Below are positions 16,387 through 23,742 of a stretch of 64,000 nucleotides of DNA, one piece after another. The notes beneath the pieces are model-generated. The model searched no databases. It saw only the letters and a program-made list of their open reading frames with translations, and had not been told where the DNA came from. How positions within the stretch are numbered: position 1 is the stretch's first letter; each line of letters opens with the position of its first letter. Position numbers and translations under genes: made by a program. The DNA comes from JBGRQA01 sp041725895. GTDB taxonomy: Bacteria; Bacteroidota; Bacteroidia; Bacteroidales; Marinifilaceae. Location: positions 210,490-274,489 of the forward strand of contig JBGRQA010000003.1 in the NCBI GenBank assembly GCA_041725895.1. The letters run 5' to 3'.

Positions 16387-17772
16387 TTACCATTTAATAA
16401 TCCCGGATTTCGATAATCGTACGAAAAGCCCGATATTATCTTTAAGGAGTTCCCCCTCATCAACAGCACAAGCAAAATCAATCTTAAAAGGGATTCTGCT
16501 TGCCGGAATAGTGACCTCAACATAACCTGAGAATTGATTCAAGGTAGAGGCATAAGGATCAAAATAAGTACCATGATTTTTACTATAGGTAAAGTAGGTT
16601 TTGTAAGGCAAAACGCCTATATGGCCAAACACCCCCATATGAACTGCCTTGAAACGGTTGTTGGCAATAACCGTGTGTCCACCGGACATCCCTGTTGTAA
16701 ACAAAGGGGAACCTATAGTTCTTCCATAATGAGTCCACCCCGACCGGTATTCACTATGATTGAAATAATTATCCCTACCTCCAAGCATCTTATCTCCGTC
16801 CATAAATACTTCCCCACATTGATCCGTAGTATGGTAAAACTCAAGTACAGCCGACTGAACAAAGGCTCCTTCCCTAGCCTTATTGCGGTAGTAAATTCCA
16901 TACAAACCATCCGGAACACTATTCATTCGACTTCCGGAACCATCTTCAAATACGGTCTGATGATAGGCATTCAGACTAATATTTTTATCGTTGTAATACA
17001 AATCGAAACGGTAGCTTCCAATATGATCACCCAGACGATAATTATCATTTCCAAAAGTCCCTGCATCATCGCCTTCTACTCTGAATATTTTTATGTATTT
17101 ATCTAAAGAGCTTGAAATATCACCATGCACAGGATGAGTCCCCCCCCATAAAGCGTAATGTTCAACCCCTGCACTTGCACTAAATTTATAATCTTTAAAA
17201 ATCCGCAAGAAAAAATTCTTATGATGAATTCTTGCATTATCAATATAACGATCATCCTTTGTAATTCCATCGGACAAAAGTCCTTTAAACGAAATTAATC
17301 CCTTAACAAAAGGAAGACTCGTCCAATCCGAAACACTCAATTCATATTGGGGATAAGCTCTTGCATTGTTGGAATACAACAGATCGCCATTGGTGGAGGA
17401 CAATCCATCATAAGCCAAAGCATGACTTTTTTGCCCTAAATAAAGATCAAGAAACTTCCATCTAATCCCTGCATACAATTGATCTGCCAACACTTTGGAA
17501 TCATGGCCGGTATAGCCGGCACCACTGGCTTCCCACATAAAATCAAAAGCTTGCTTTCGACTTTCATCAAAATCCATTGCCATAGAAAAATCACCCATAA
17601 CAAACCCCCGATCAGGTGTTATGCCTCGCTTATTGGAATGAAACCAAAACGGAAGTTCCTTACCTTTTCCAAACGCCGAAGAAATTCCAACTTCGTATTC
17701 TACTTTCTTTTGCGCTTCAACTACAGTACTGACAAACAATATAATAATAAGGGAAATCAAATTTCGTTTCAT
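16387..17772 (-). CDS. Wzi-family capsule assembly outer-membrane protein
   Basis: A 461-residue protein with a signal peptide and a predicted all-beta body. Marks of the Wzi superfamily as found in Bacteroidota are the early L-P-F-W-F-H-S-N-K-R-G segment, Y-A-G-I-R-W-K-F-L-D-L-Y-L-G-Q-K, and the later Y-x-H-S-E-Y-R-S-G-W-T. In Escherichia coli Wzi is an outer-membrane lectin that anchors group 1 capsule. Here it leads the phosphonate operon, which suggests the modified polymer is displayed at the surface. The start is fixed at 17772 by an AGGAGG Shine-Dalgarno 7 nt upstream, unusually good for this phylum; the longer frame to 17811 would lie over the promoter. Confidence 0.8.
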   Translation of the reverse strand: MKRNLISLIIILFVSTVVEAQKKVEYEVGISSAFGKGKELPFWFHSNKRGITPDRGFVMGDFSMAMDFDESRKQAFDFMWEASGAGYTGHDSKVLADQLYAGIRWKFLDLYLGQKSHALAYDGLSSTNGDLLYSNNARAYPQYELSVSDWTSLPFVKGLISFKGLLSDGITKDDRYIDNARIHHKNFFLRIFKDYKFSASAGVEHYALWGGTHPVHGDISSSLDKYIKIFRVEGDDAGTFGNDNYRLGDHIGSYRFDLYYNDKNISLNAYHQTVFEDGSGSRMNSVPDGLYGIYYRNKAREGAFVQSAVLEFYHTTDQCGEVFMDGDKMLGGRDNYFNHSEYRSGWTHYGRTIGSPLFTTGMSGGHTVIANNRFKAVHMGVFGHIGVLPYKTYFTYSKNHGTYFDPYASTLNQFSGYVEVTIPASRIPFKIDFACAVDEGELLKDNIGLFVRLSKSGIIKW

Positions 17773-17808
17773 TTCAAAACCTCCTTTTTTAAAAAATTTT
17801 ATGACGGA

Positions 17809-17816
17809 CAAAGATA
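17809..17816 (-). promoter_or_regulatory. promoter -7 element of the Wzi-phosphonate operon
   Basis: On the minus strand TATCTTTG, a perfect TAnnTTTG box, about 37 nt before the ATG at 17772. There is no TTTG at the -33 position, so an activator may be needed; a palindrome lies right next to it. Confidence 0.5.
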
Positions 17817-17830
17817 CAGATTATAATCTG
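17817..17830. promoter_or_regulatory. 14-bp perfect palindrome, candidate operator
   Basis: CAGATTATAATCTG reads the same on both strands and abuts the -7 box of the Wzi-phosphonate operon, inside the promoter spacer. A dimeric regulator bound here would cover the promoter. No regulator gene is recognised nearby. Confidence 0.4.
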
Positions 17831-18161
17831 GGATTTTCATAATAATGGCGTTTTTATTGACGGCAACAACATCAACACACATCTCAATTGATGTTCATAA
17901 ATTGAAATAGAAAAATAATTTTTGTTTTCTTTGCAAAAGAAAAAGGGAGGATATATTTAGAACACTACTCTTTTTCAATTGAAACATTCCGAAGAAAATC
18001 AAAAATTTGATGAATTACCCGGAAATTCCTCCCTCCCGAAAGCAAACGGGATTGCTATTGATACCAACATATAAAACAAATAGGTACGGTTATTAGCTTT
18101 TCATCGCATATAGCTCTACCCACGAATTTGATATGTACAAACAGATAATAAAAGGAAACCA
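17831..18161. other. divergent intergenic region
   Basis: AT-rich DNA between the leftward Wzi operon and the rightward TagF/kinase pair. Apart from the promoter and palindrome noted at its left edge I see no clear signal. The rightward promoter could not be placed with confidence. Confidence 0.5.
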
Positions 18162-19196
18162 ATGAAGATCGTTTTATTTTGCGAACAGAAATATACCATA
18201 TCAATGGTTGAACCTATCTATGAGGCGGCTGTCGCCGAAGGTGGGCATGAAGTATTATGGTACATACATGAAAAAAACATCCCTCAATTTGATTTGGATG
18301 TTCCATACACTAATGATATCAAAAAGGTTTATGATTTTTCACCTGAAGCCATTTTCGTACCTTGCAATGTAGTTCCCTACGATCTACCCGGGGTAAAAAT
18401 TCAAATCTCTCATGGATACGAATGTGGGGAAAAACGATACTTTAGAATCAGAGATTACTTTGACCTCTATCTAACCCAAGGCCCCTACTTTACCGAAGGG
18501 TATAAAAAAGCCCTCAAACACAAGAGAAAAGCAGAAGTAATTGAAACGGGTTGGTCCAGAAGAGATAAAATCCTGCAAGACAAGAATAAATACGATGCAT
18601 ACAAGCAGGAATTATTGAGCAAGCACAAGAAAAAGAAGATCGCATTGTACGCTCCAACCTTTCCCCCATCTATTACGTCTTTGCCATACATGCAGGAAGG
18701 AATCCAACGTTTTGTACAAGAAAGAGAAGATGTCTTGTTGATTCTTAAATTCCACCCTTTAACTGATAAAAAATGGATGGAAGAGTACGAAAAAATCGCA
18801 AACTCTAATGAAAACATGATCTGGATGGCAGATGTGGATATCAACAAGTTCCTTTTGATTTCCGATGTAATGATCAGCGACTCCTCTTCTGTTGTTTTTG
18901 AGTTCCTTTTTCTCGACAAACCAGTGATCACCTATAACAATGCCTCTCAGGAAAAATACTGGCGTGATATCAAAGATCCAATGGAGCTAGCTGTAGCATT
19001 TGATAAAGAGATTACCACAGATGAGTTTGCAGGCAAAAGAAAAGAAGCTATCGAATATTTCGATCCCTATTTCGATGGCAATTCCTGTAAAAGAATGTTG
19101 GATGCAGCCAAAGATTACATTAAACGAAACGGAGTCCCTCAAAAACGAGAATTAGGCTTTTTCAGAAGAAGAAAATCCTTAAAAAGTTTTAAATAA
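18162..19196 (+). CDS. TagF-like transferase, divergent member
   Basis: A 344-residue protein with the CDP-glycerol-glycerophosphotransferase fold: I-S-H-G-Y-E near 92, L-Y-A-P-T-F-P-P-S near 165, L-K-F-H-P-L near 200 and I-S-D-S-S-S-V-V-F-E-F near 245. It is only distantly related to the two other TagF-like proteins in this locus and probably differs in donor or acceptor. No membrane segment; the C-terminus is very basic (R-R-R-K-S-L-K-S), fitting peripheral membrane binding. Its stop overlaps the kinase start (TAATG), so the two are translationally coupled. Confidence 0.78.
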   Translation: MKIVLFCEQKYTISMVEPIYEAAVAEGGHEVLWYIHEKNIPQFDLDVPYTNDIKKVYDFSPEAIFVPCNVVPYDLPGVKIQISHGYECGEKRYFRIRDYFDLYLTQGPYFTEGYKKALKHKRKAEVIETGWSRRDKILQDKNKYDAYKQELLSKHKKKKIALYAPTFPPSITSLPYMQEGIQRFVQEREDVLLILKFHPLTDKKWMEEYEKIANSNENMIWMADVDINKFLLISDVMISDSSSVVFEFLFLDKPVITYNNASQEKYWRDIKDPMELAVAFDKEITTDEFAGKRKEAIEYFDPYFDGNSCKRMLDAAKDYIKRNGVPQKRELGFFRRRKSLKSFK

Positions 19197-19945
19197 TGCA
19201 TTACCAAATCAATCCTGCCTACCAAAACCTTAAGGATAAAATTCTGGAAGTCCCAAAGCTTTTCGAGAACCAGGGACAAGTTATTCAGGAAGGAAGAAAC
19301 CTTATCAAAGTTATTGATTTGGAAGGTTTGCGAATTAATGTAAAATCTTTCAAGAAACCGAACATCATTAACAGGTTTGCCTACAGGTATCTTAGAGATT
19401 CCAAAGCGAAACGCTCCTTTTTGTATGCCACAAAATTGTTGCACTTAGGGGTCTCAACCCCTGCCCCATTGGCCTACATTGAGTTCTACGAGTATGGAGG
19501 ATTATCACGTAGCTATTACATATCCATTCAGGAAGATTGTGATTACACCTATAGAGAACTGCTAGGAAGAAAAATAGAAGAAATCAGTAATGTTTTAGAA
19601 GAATTTACACGATTTACCTATAACTTTCATAAAAACGGGGTCTATTTTATCGATCACTCACCTGGTAATACGCTTATAAAGGAGCAAATCTCAGGTTTCA
19701 AGTTTTTCCTGGTTGATCTAAACCGGACTAAATTTAAGCCTGTTGATCTAAACCTTGGCATCAAAAACTTTCACCGTTTGGGCGCCAATGAAGCCATGGT
19801 GAGGGTTATGGCAAAGGAATATGCCAGACTAAGATCTGCAGATGAAGATTACGTCACCGCCAAAATGTTAAAAATGACACTTCAACACAACGAAGCAGTG
19901 CGAAAGAGAAAGGCAAAAAAACAAAAATTGAAAAAAGGAAAATAG
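19196..19945 (+). CDS. WaaP/KdkA-like sugar kinase
   Basis: A 249-residue protein-kinase-fold enzyme of the lipopolysaccharide kinase group. Candidate residues are Lys50 (I-N-V-K-S-F) for ATP, Asp153 and Asn158 in I-D-H-S-P-G-N for catalysis and metal binding, and Asp174 in L-V-D-L-N-R as the DFG equivalent. Relatives phosphorylate heptose or Kdo in the LPS core on the cytoplasmic side. Coupling to a TagF-like gene suggests it prepares a phosphorylated sugar acceptor for the polymer, or phosphorylates LPS core. The tail is strongly basic (Lys/Arg rich from 235). Family call fairly sure; substrate unknown. Confidence 0.75.
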   Translation: MHYQINPAYQNLKDKILEVPKLFENQGQVIQEGRNLIKVIDLEGLRINVKSFKKPNIINRFAYRYLRDSKAKRSFLYATKLLHLGVSTPAPLAYIEFYEYGGLSRSYYISIQEDCDYTYRELLGRKIEEISNVLEEFTRFTYNFHKNGVYFIDHSPGNTLIKEQISGFKFFLVDLNRTKFKPVDLNLGIKNFHRLGANEAMVRVMAKEYARLRSADEDYVTAKMLKMTLQHNEAVRKRKAKKQKLKKGK

Positions 19946-19964
19946 AATATTCAAGACAAAAAAA

Positions 19965-20019
19965 GAGGGGAGAAAAGTTGTTCATCTAAGGTATTTCCTT
20001 AATTGAACATCCTCCTCTC
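19965..20019 (-). terminator. long-stem terminator after the Nudix gene
   Basis: On the minus strand GAGAGGAG pairs with CTCCCCTC (one mismatch), with inner stems TGTTCA/TGAACA and AAGG/CCTT, followed by seven T. It can also end the rightward kinase transcript from the other side. Confidence 0.7.
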
Positions 20020-20031
20020 CTGTTGATAATT

Positions 20032-20565
20032 CTAATTATCACAGAATCTCATGTAACGTTGTATAATACTTTGAATAGACCCGCTACAAATCTCATCCAA
20101 TCGAATTTCGGTCGGATGAAAAAATTCAAAGTCTGAAATATCATCCATAGCCTTTATATTTTGAAAGGAATTTACCTGACAAATATAGGCTAAATCAAGA
20201 GTAAAGACCGACAAACCTCCAAACACATACTCATTTGGAAAGGAAGTAAAATAAGTATAATGATCCAACTTGAGATCCAATTCCTCCTTGATCTCCCTCT
20301 CCAAAGCCTCCTCTGCCGTTTCCATTACATCCACAAAACCTCCAGGTAAATCCAACATTCCCTTATTGGGTTCCAATGCTCTTCTGGTTAACAATAGCCG
20401 CCCCTTTTCATCTACAATTAAAGCAGCCACTGCCGCAGCAGAATTCACATACAACTGAAACTTGCATTGGGCACAGCCAAAAGAATTGTCCGATCGATAG
20501 TTAAATTCAACAGATCCGCACTTCGGACAAAAACGAATCACATTTTGAGGTAGAGTTGCGCTCAT
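20032..20565 (-). CDS. Nudix hydrolase with N-terminal zinc ribbon
   Basis: A 177-residue protein. Cys13, Cys16, Cys31 and Cys34 form a zinc ribbon, as in NudC/NADH pyrophosphatase relatives. The Nudix box follows from Gly75 (G-G-F-V-D-V, then R-E-I-K-E-E-L near 90-96), giving pyrophosphohydrolase activity on a nucleoside-diphosphate compound. The substrate cannot be read; the protein is shorter than NudC and lacks its downstream specificity motif as far as I can see. The small membrane-protein gene ends 8 nt upstream, so the two are probably cotranscribed. Confidence 0.88.
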   Translation of the reverse strand: MSATLPQNVIRFCPKCGSVEFNYRSDNSFGCAQCKFQLYVNSAAAVAALIVDEKGRLLLTRRALEPNKGMLDLPGGFVDVMETAEEALEREIKEELDLKLDHYTYFTSFPNEYVFGGLSVFTLDLAYICQVNSFQNIKAMDDISDFEFFHPTEIRLDEICSGSIQSIIQRYMRFCDN

Positions 20566-20573
20566 AGGATAAA

Positions 20574-20798
20574 TTAAATAATGCCGCCCCCTAAGTACAG
20601 GCGGAAAAGTGCCAAAAGAATTACAACCAGGTTAAGGGTTCGTCCTCCAGTTTTACGACTCAATACACCGAAAATAATTCCAACAAGAGCCAGGGCCAAA
20701 CCAATCCAACTAAGAATGGCCCCGATCAATGGAAAAAACATACCAATTCCTACAATTAGTAAAGCTATCAGTCCTATTAATGTCGAAATCAAATTCAT
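20574..20798 (-). CDS. small membrane protein of unknown function
   Basis: A 74-residue, strongly hydrophobic protein with two or three membrane segments separated by a short S-R-K-T-G-G-R-T loop. It lies 8 nt before the Nudix gene on the same strand, which supports expression. Similar tiny proteins are common in the phylum. No function is suggested. Confidence 0.6.
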   Translation of the reverse strand: MNLISTLIGLIALLIVGIGMFFPLIGAILSWIGLALALVGIIFGVLSRKTGGRTLNLVVILLALFRLYLGGGII

Positions 20799-20876
20799 AC
20801 TACATTGAATTAACTTATTACTGTCTAAAAAAGCAGGATGTATTTCAAGTCTTTCTCTTCAGAATGAGACGTACCG

Positions 20877-21353
20877 TCAATTCTTTAATGGAACAGAGTA
20901 TACCAAGTGAAGAATTTTCTCCAACTCTTCCGCATCCACCTCATCAAACGATCCAACCTCCTTGCTATCCACATCAAAACACCCAATCACTTCTCCCTTG
21001 GGATTTCGCAACGGCACAACAATTTCAGAAGAAGAAGCGGAGTTACAAGCAATGTGACCTGGAAAATCATGAACATCCTCAACCACTACCGTCTCATTTC
21101 TGTTCACAGCCGCCCAACACACACCAACATCCTTCTTCAATTTTTGACAGGCTACTGGCCCCTGGTAGGAATGAACCAATAATTCCCCATCATGCAACAT
21201 GTAAACACCAGTCCAAAAGTAGTATTTAATTTTATGATGCAATATAGCTTCGATGGTGGCCAACCGGGAGTAAACATTATCTGTTGTCCCTAATAAGCCT
21301 TCCAACTGTTTATATAGTCTTTGGTACCTTTTTCGTTTGCTTTCACTACTCAT
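20877..21353 (-). CDS. msrC: GAF-domain protein, free methionine-(R)-sulfoxide reductase type
   Basis: A 158-residue GAF domain with the three active-site cysteines of fRMsr: Cys69 (V-A-C-Q), Cys79 (G-V-C-W) and Cys103 (I-A-C-N). Their spacing (10 and 24) equals that of the Escherichia coli enzyme (84, 94, 118). The F-P-G-H-I-A-C and S-E-I-V-V-P segments are also conserved. It reduces free methionine-R-sulfoxide using thioredoxin. Two local differences from the usual sequence are Trp80 after the second Cys (often Gly) and Asn104 after the third (often Asp). It has a good promoter of its own. Confidence 0.87.
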   Translation of the reverse strand: MSSESKRKRYQRLYKQLEGLLGTTDNVYSRLATIEAILHHKIKYYFWTGVYMLHDGELLVHSYQGPVACQKLKKDVGVCWAAVNRNETVVVEDVHDFPGHIACNSASSSEIVVPLRNPKGEVIGCFDVDSKEVGSFDEVDAEELEKILHLVYSVPLKN

Positions 21354-21722
21354 AATTCATCAGTTTCTAAACAAAACAAAGCTAACACAATGAGAGGGCA
21401 TTCCCAAAATCCCCTGGGGAAAATTTGACACTATTTGGAATCAGGAAAAATACCAGCATTTTTCTATTAAACGATATAATAGTTCCAAAAAGTTTTTATT
21501 TTTATCACTGAGCAAAAACAAGAAATGGGAAAGGCCGGAAACTGCATTGGATGCTTTCATCCTACTTCCATAGAAGGTTCATTATCTTAAAAGGTTCAAA
21601 TAGTCGCTTTAACTTTGAGTTATGTGCATCTTAAGCAGATGAATGGCCCCCATTTTCTCTTTTTCAACACCTCCAGTCCCCTTATTCGGAATAATTCTTT
21701 ATAAAAAAAACAAATCAACTCC
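21354..21722. other. divergent intergenic region upstream of the thiamine operon
   Basis: It holds the msrC promoter at its left edge. The middle part is AT-rich, with a CCCCTGGGG palindrome near 21411-21419, and has no recognised gene. Confidence 0.5.
21377..21408 (-). promoter_or_regulatory. consensus promoter of msrC
   Basis: On the minus strand TTTG at 21408-21405, a 20-nt spacer and TAGCTTTG at 21384-21377: a full match to the Bacteroidota promoter pattern, about 25 nt before the ATG at 21353. Confidence 0.7.
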
Positions 21723-21754
21723 TTCGTCCAAACAATAATATTTTTCTAGATTTG
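21723..21754 (+). promoter_or_regulatory. promoter of the thiamine operon
   Basis: TTCG at 21723-21726, a 20-nt spacer and a perfect TAGATTTG at 21747-21754. Initiation would fall at about 21761, exactly where the first P1 strand of the riboswitch begins. Confidence 0.7.
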
Positions 21755-21760
21755 TACCAG

Positions 21761-21878
21761 TTTTACAGGGGTGCCTTACAAAGTAGGCTGAGATTATACC
21801 CTTTGAACCTGACCGGGTAATTCCGGCGAAGGGAGAGAAACCAAGTATACCGCCTATTGTCTACGGCTATCTGTAAAA
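21761..21878 (+). promoter_or_regulatory. TPP (THI-element) riboswitch, first of two
   Basis: The conserved THI-box parts appear in order: GGGGTGC at 21768-21774, CTGAGATTATACCC from 21788, GAACCTGA from 21805, a P4 stem CCGG/CCGG with loop, and CGAAGGGA ending at 21834. The only convincing closing helix (P1) is TTTTACAG at 21761-21768 with CTGTAAAA at 21871-21878. That leaves about 36 nt between the conserved core and the closing strand, an unusual insertion. It senses thiamine pyrophosphate and would repress the thi operon. Confidence 0.93.
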
Positions 21879-21903
21879 CCAAATTCTAATTGTTTCATTA
21901 AGT

Positions 21904-21985
21904 AATTGATAAGGGGTGCCATTATGGCTGAGATTATACCCAATGAACCTGATACGGTTAACACCGACGTAGGGAATCATCAATT
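21904..21985 (+). promoter_or_regulatory. TPP (THI-element) riboswitch, second of two
   Basis: A compact, canonical aptamer 25 nt after the first: P1 AATTGAT (21904-21910) with ATCAATT (21979-21985), GGGGTGC at 21913-21919, CTGAGATTATACCC, GAACCTGA and the GTAGGGAA end. The 42 nt from here to the thiS ATG contain a small hairpin (GGTC-GAA-GACC at 21987-21997) and a T8 run at 22015-22022. The spacing is too long for a standard terminator, so control of initiation or a longer-range switch is more likely. Confidence 0.95.
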
Positions 21986-22027
21986 CGGTCGAAGACCTCT
22001 TTCATTTACTACAATTTTTTTTACAAA

Positions 22028-22228
22028 ATGATAGTTTATGTAAATGATCAAAAAGTGGAGGCTGCCGACAATACAACCCTACTCCAACTTCTAACACAGC
22101 TCAACACCCCTTCCAAAGGCATTGCCATAGCGATAAACCAGGAAATTATTCCTTCATCTAATTGGGGCAACCATTCCCTCAAAGGAGGAGAAAAAATTCT
22201 GGTAATCCGGGCGACACAGGGAGGATAA
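22028..22228 (+). CDS. thiS: sulfur carrier protein ThiS
   Basis: A 66-residue ubiquitin-like protein ending in Gly-Gly. The C-terminal glycine is adenylated and then thiocarboxylated to deliver sulfur for the thiazole ring. Length and the G-G tail are diagnostic. First gene after the tandem TPP riboswitches. A gap of 217 nt with no clear signal separates it from the next gene. Confidence 0.93.
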   Translation: MIVYVNDQKVEAADNTTLLQLLTQLNTPSKGIAIAINQEIIPSSNWGNHSLKGGEKILVIRATQGG

Positions 22229-22445
22229 TCAAATTTTCGATCCACCATAAACTCCTTCCCTCCAAAATAGGAAACGGATTACAACCAATTAATTCAGTTA
22301 CAATTTCTGCATCAATCAGAACCCATTCTCTGTTGATAAATTATGTTTTAATACATGAAACTAATAGTCAAATTCAATCCCAAAACAGAAAAGGATTGGA
22401 TTGAAATATAAGTTCCATGTAACAAATAGAAAACATACTTAACAC

Positions 22446-23054
22446 ATGAAACTAATTGTTATTACACATCCGGAAATACTCCCGAATGAGACTTTAATGC
22501 TGGAAGCCTTGTTCGATAATGGTTTACAATACCTCCACCTTCGAAAACCACAATCAAGCATGCAAGAGATCGCTTTGTTACTGAATAATATACCAACAAA
22601 ATTTCATCCAAGAATCGTTTTGCACCAACACTACGTTCTCACTCAAAACTATAATCTTGGTGGCATCCATATTACCGGCAGAACAACCAATAAAGAATTG
22701 ATTGGTTTATCAAATCAGCTTCGCCGAAGTAAGTCCAGTCACTCTTTAAAAGAGATTGGATCAGAATGGAGAGATTACAGCTATCAATTCTTAAGCCCCA
22801 TATTTAATTCCATCTCAAAATCGGGTTATCAAAGCAACTTTAGGATTGAAGATTTGCAAAACTTTTTTCTATCGCATCCCGAGATCAACAATTGTGTAGC
22901 TCTGGGAGGATTGAATCAGGAAAACATTAACGCAATCAAACATTGCGGATTTGGAGGGTTTGCCCTGCTGGGAAGTATCTGGATGAACTCCCCTCTGACA
23001 TCAGAAGCAGTATCTTCCCGGTTTTGTGAAATTCAAAGCAGCCTAATTGATTAA
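22446..23054 (+). CDS. ThiE/TenI-like protein
   Basis: A 202-residue TIM-barrel protein related to thiamine-phosphate synthase but without its full set of phosphate and pyrimidine contacts. The Y-L-H-L-R-K-P strand, G-I-H-I-T-G, L-S-P-I-F-N-S-I-S-K and A-L-G-G-L-N are recognisable. The usual N-D-Y/R and G-x-G-P-V/L motifs are replaced. This pattern is frequent in Bacteroidota next to true thiE; it resembles TenI, the thiazole tautomerase, more than an active ThiE. The stop is 10 nt before the thiE ATG. Confidence 0.75.
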   Translation: MKLIVITHPEILPNETLMLEALFDNGLQYLHLRKPQSSMQEIALLLNNIPTKFHPRIVLHQHYVLTQNYNLGGIHITGRTTNKELIGLSNQLRRSKSSHSLKEIGSEWRDYSYQFLSPIFNSISKSGYQSNFRIEDLQNFFLSHPEINNCVALGGLNQENINAIKHCGFGGFALLGSIWMNSPLTSEAVSSRFCEIQSSLID

Positions 23055-23064
23055 TTCCAAAAAA

Positions 23065-23742
23065 ATGAATCATAAAACAATCTCACGATTACAGTACATC
23101 ACCAACAACTTTTCTCCCATCGACGAATTGGAACAAATTCGAAAGTTTTGTAAAGGAGGAGGACACTGGGTCCAGCTCAGAATAAAAGATCAATCCGAAA
23201 AAACCATTATCGACCTGGGACGAAAAGCAAAACAACTTTGTTCCCAAACAGGAGCAATCCTCATTCTTAACGATTATCCGCATTTAGCCAAAACAATAGG
23301 AGCAGATGGCGTCCATTTAGGCAAAATGGACATGTCTCCAAAAGAAGCCAGAAAAATAGTCGGAGATCGAATCATTATAGGAGGAACAGCAAATACATTC
23401 CAGGATATTGAAGACCTATGGAACCAAGGTGTGGATTACATCGGTCTTGGTCCGCTACGGTTTACCTCCACGAAGAAAAACTTAGCTCCTGTTCTCGGAT
23501 TTGAGGGCTACCGTCAAATCCTTCAACAATGTACCAAAGCCAACATTCAACTGCCTATTGTGGCGATAGGTGGAATCACACCAGAGGATGTTGAGCCTCT
23601 TCAAAAGACAGGGATACATGGATTAGCGATATCCTCAGGAATTAGCACATCAGAATTTCCCGAACAGGAAACTCAAAAATATTTGAAATTACTTAACAAT
23701 CATCACTATGGAAACATTAAAAATAGCAGGTCACGAATTTAG
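23065..23742 (+). CDS. thiE: thiamine-phosphate synthase
   Basis: A 225-residue TIM barrel that joins HMP pyrophosphate to thiazole phosphate. Conserved segments: V-Q-L-R-I-K-D near 40, I-L-N-D-Y near 75, D-G-V-H-L-G near 90, G-G-T-A-N, Y-I-G-L-G-P-L-R-F-T-S-T-K and A-I-G-G-I near 175. I choose the ATG at 23065 over an in-frame TTG at 23047, which would overlap the preceding gene. The 3' end overlaps thiG by 35 nt. Confidence 0.92.
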   Translation: MNHKTISRLQYITNNFSPIDELEQIRKFCKGGGHWVQLRIKDQSEKTIIDLGRKAKQLCSQTGAILILNDYPHLAKTIGADGVHLGKMDMSPKEARKIVGDRIIIGGTANTFQDIEDLWNQGVDYIGLGPLRFTSTKKNLAPVLGFEGYRQILQQCTKANIQLPIVAIGGITPEDVEPLQKTGIHGLAISSGISTSEFPEQETQKYLKLLNNHHYGNIKNSRSRI

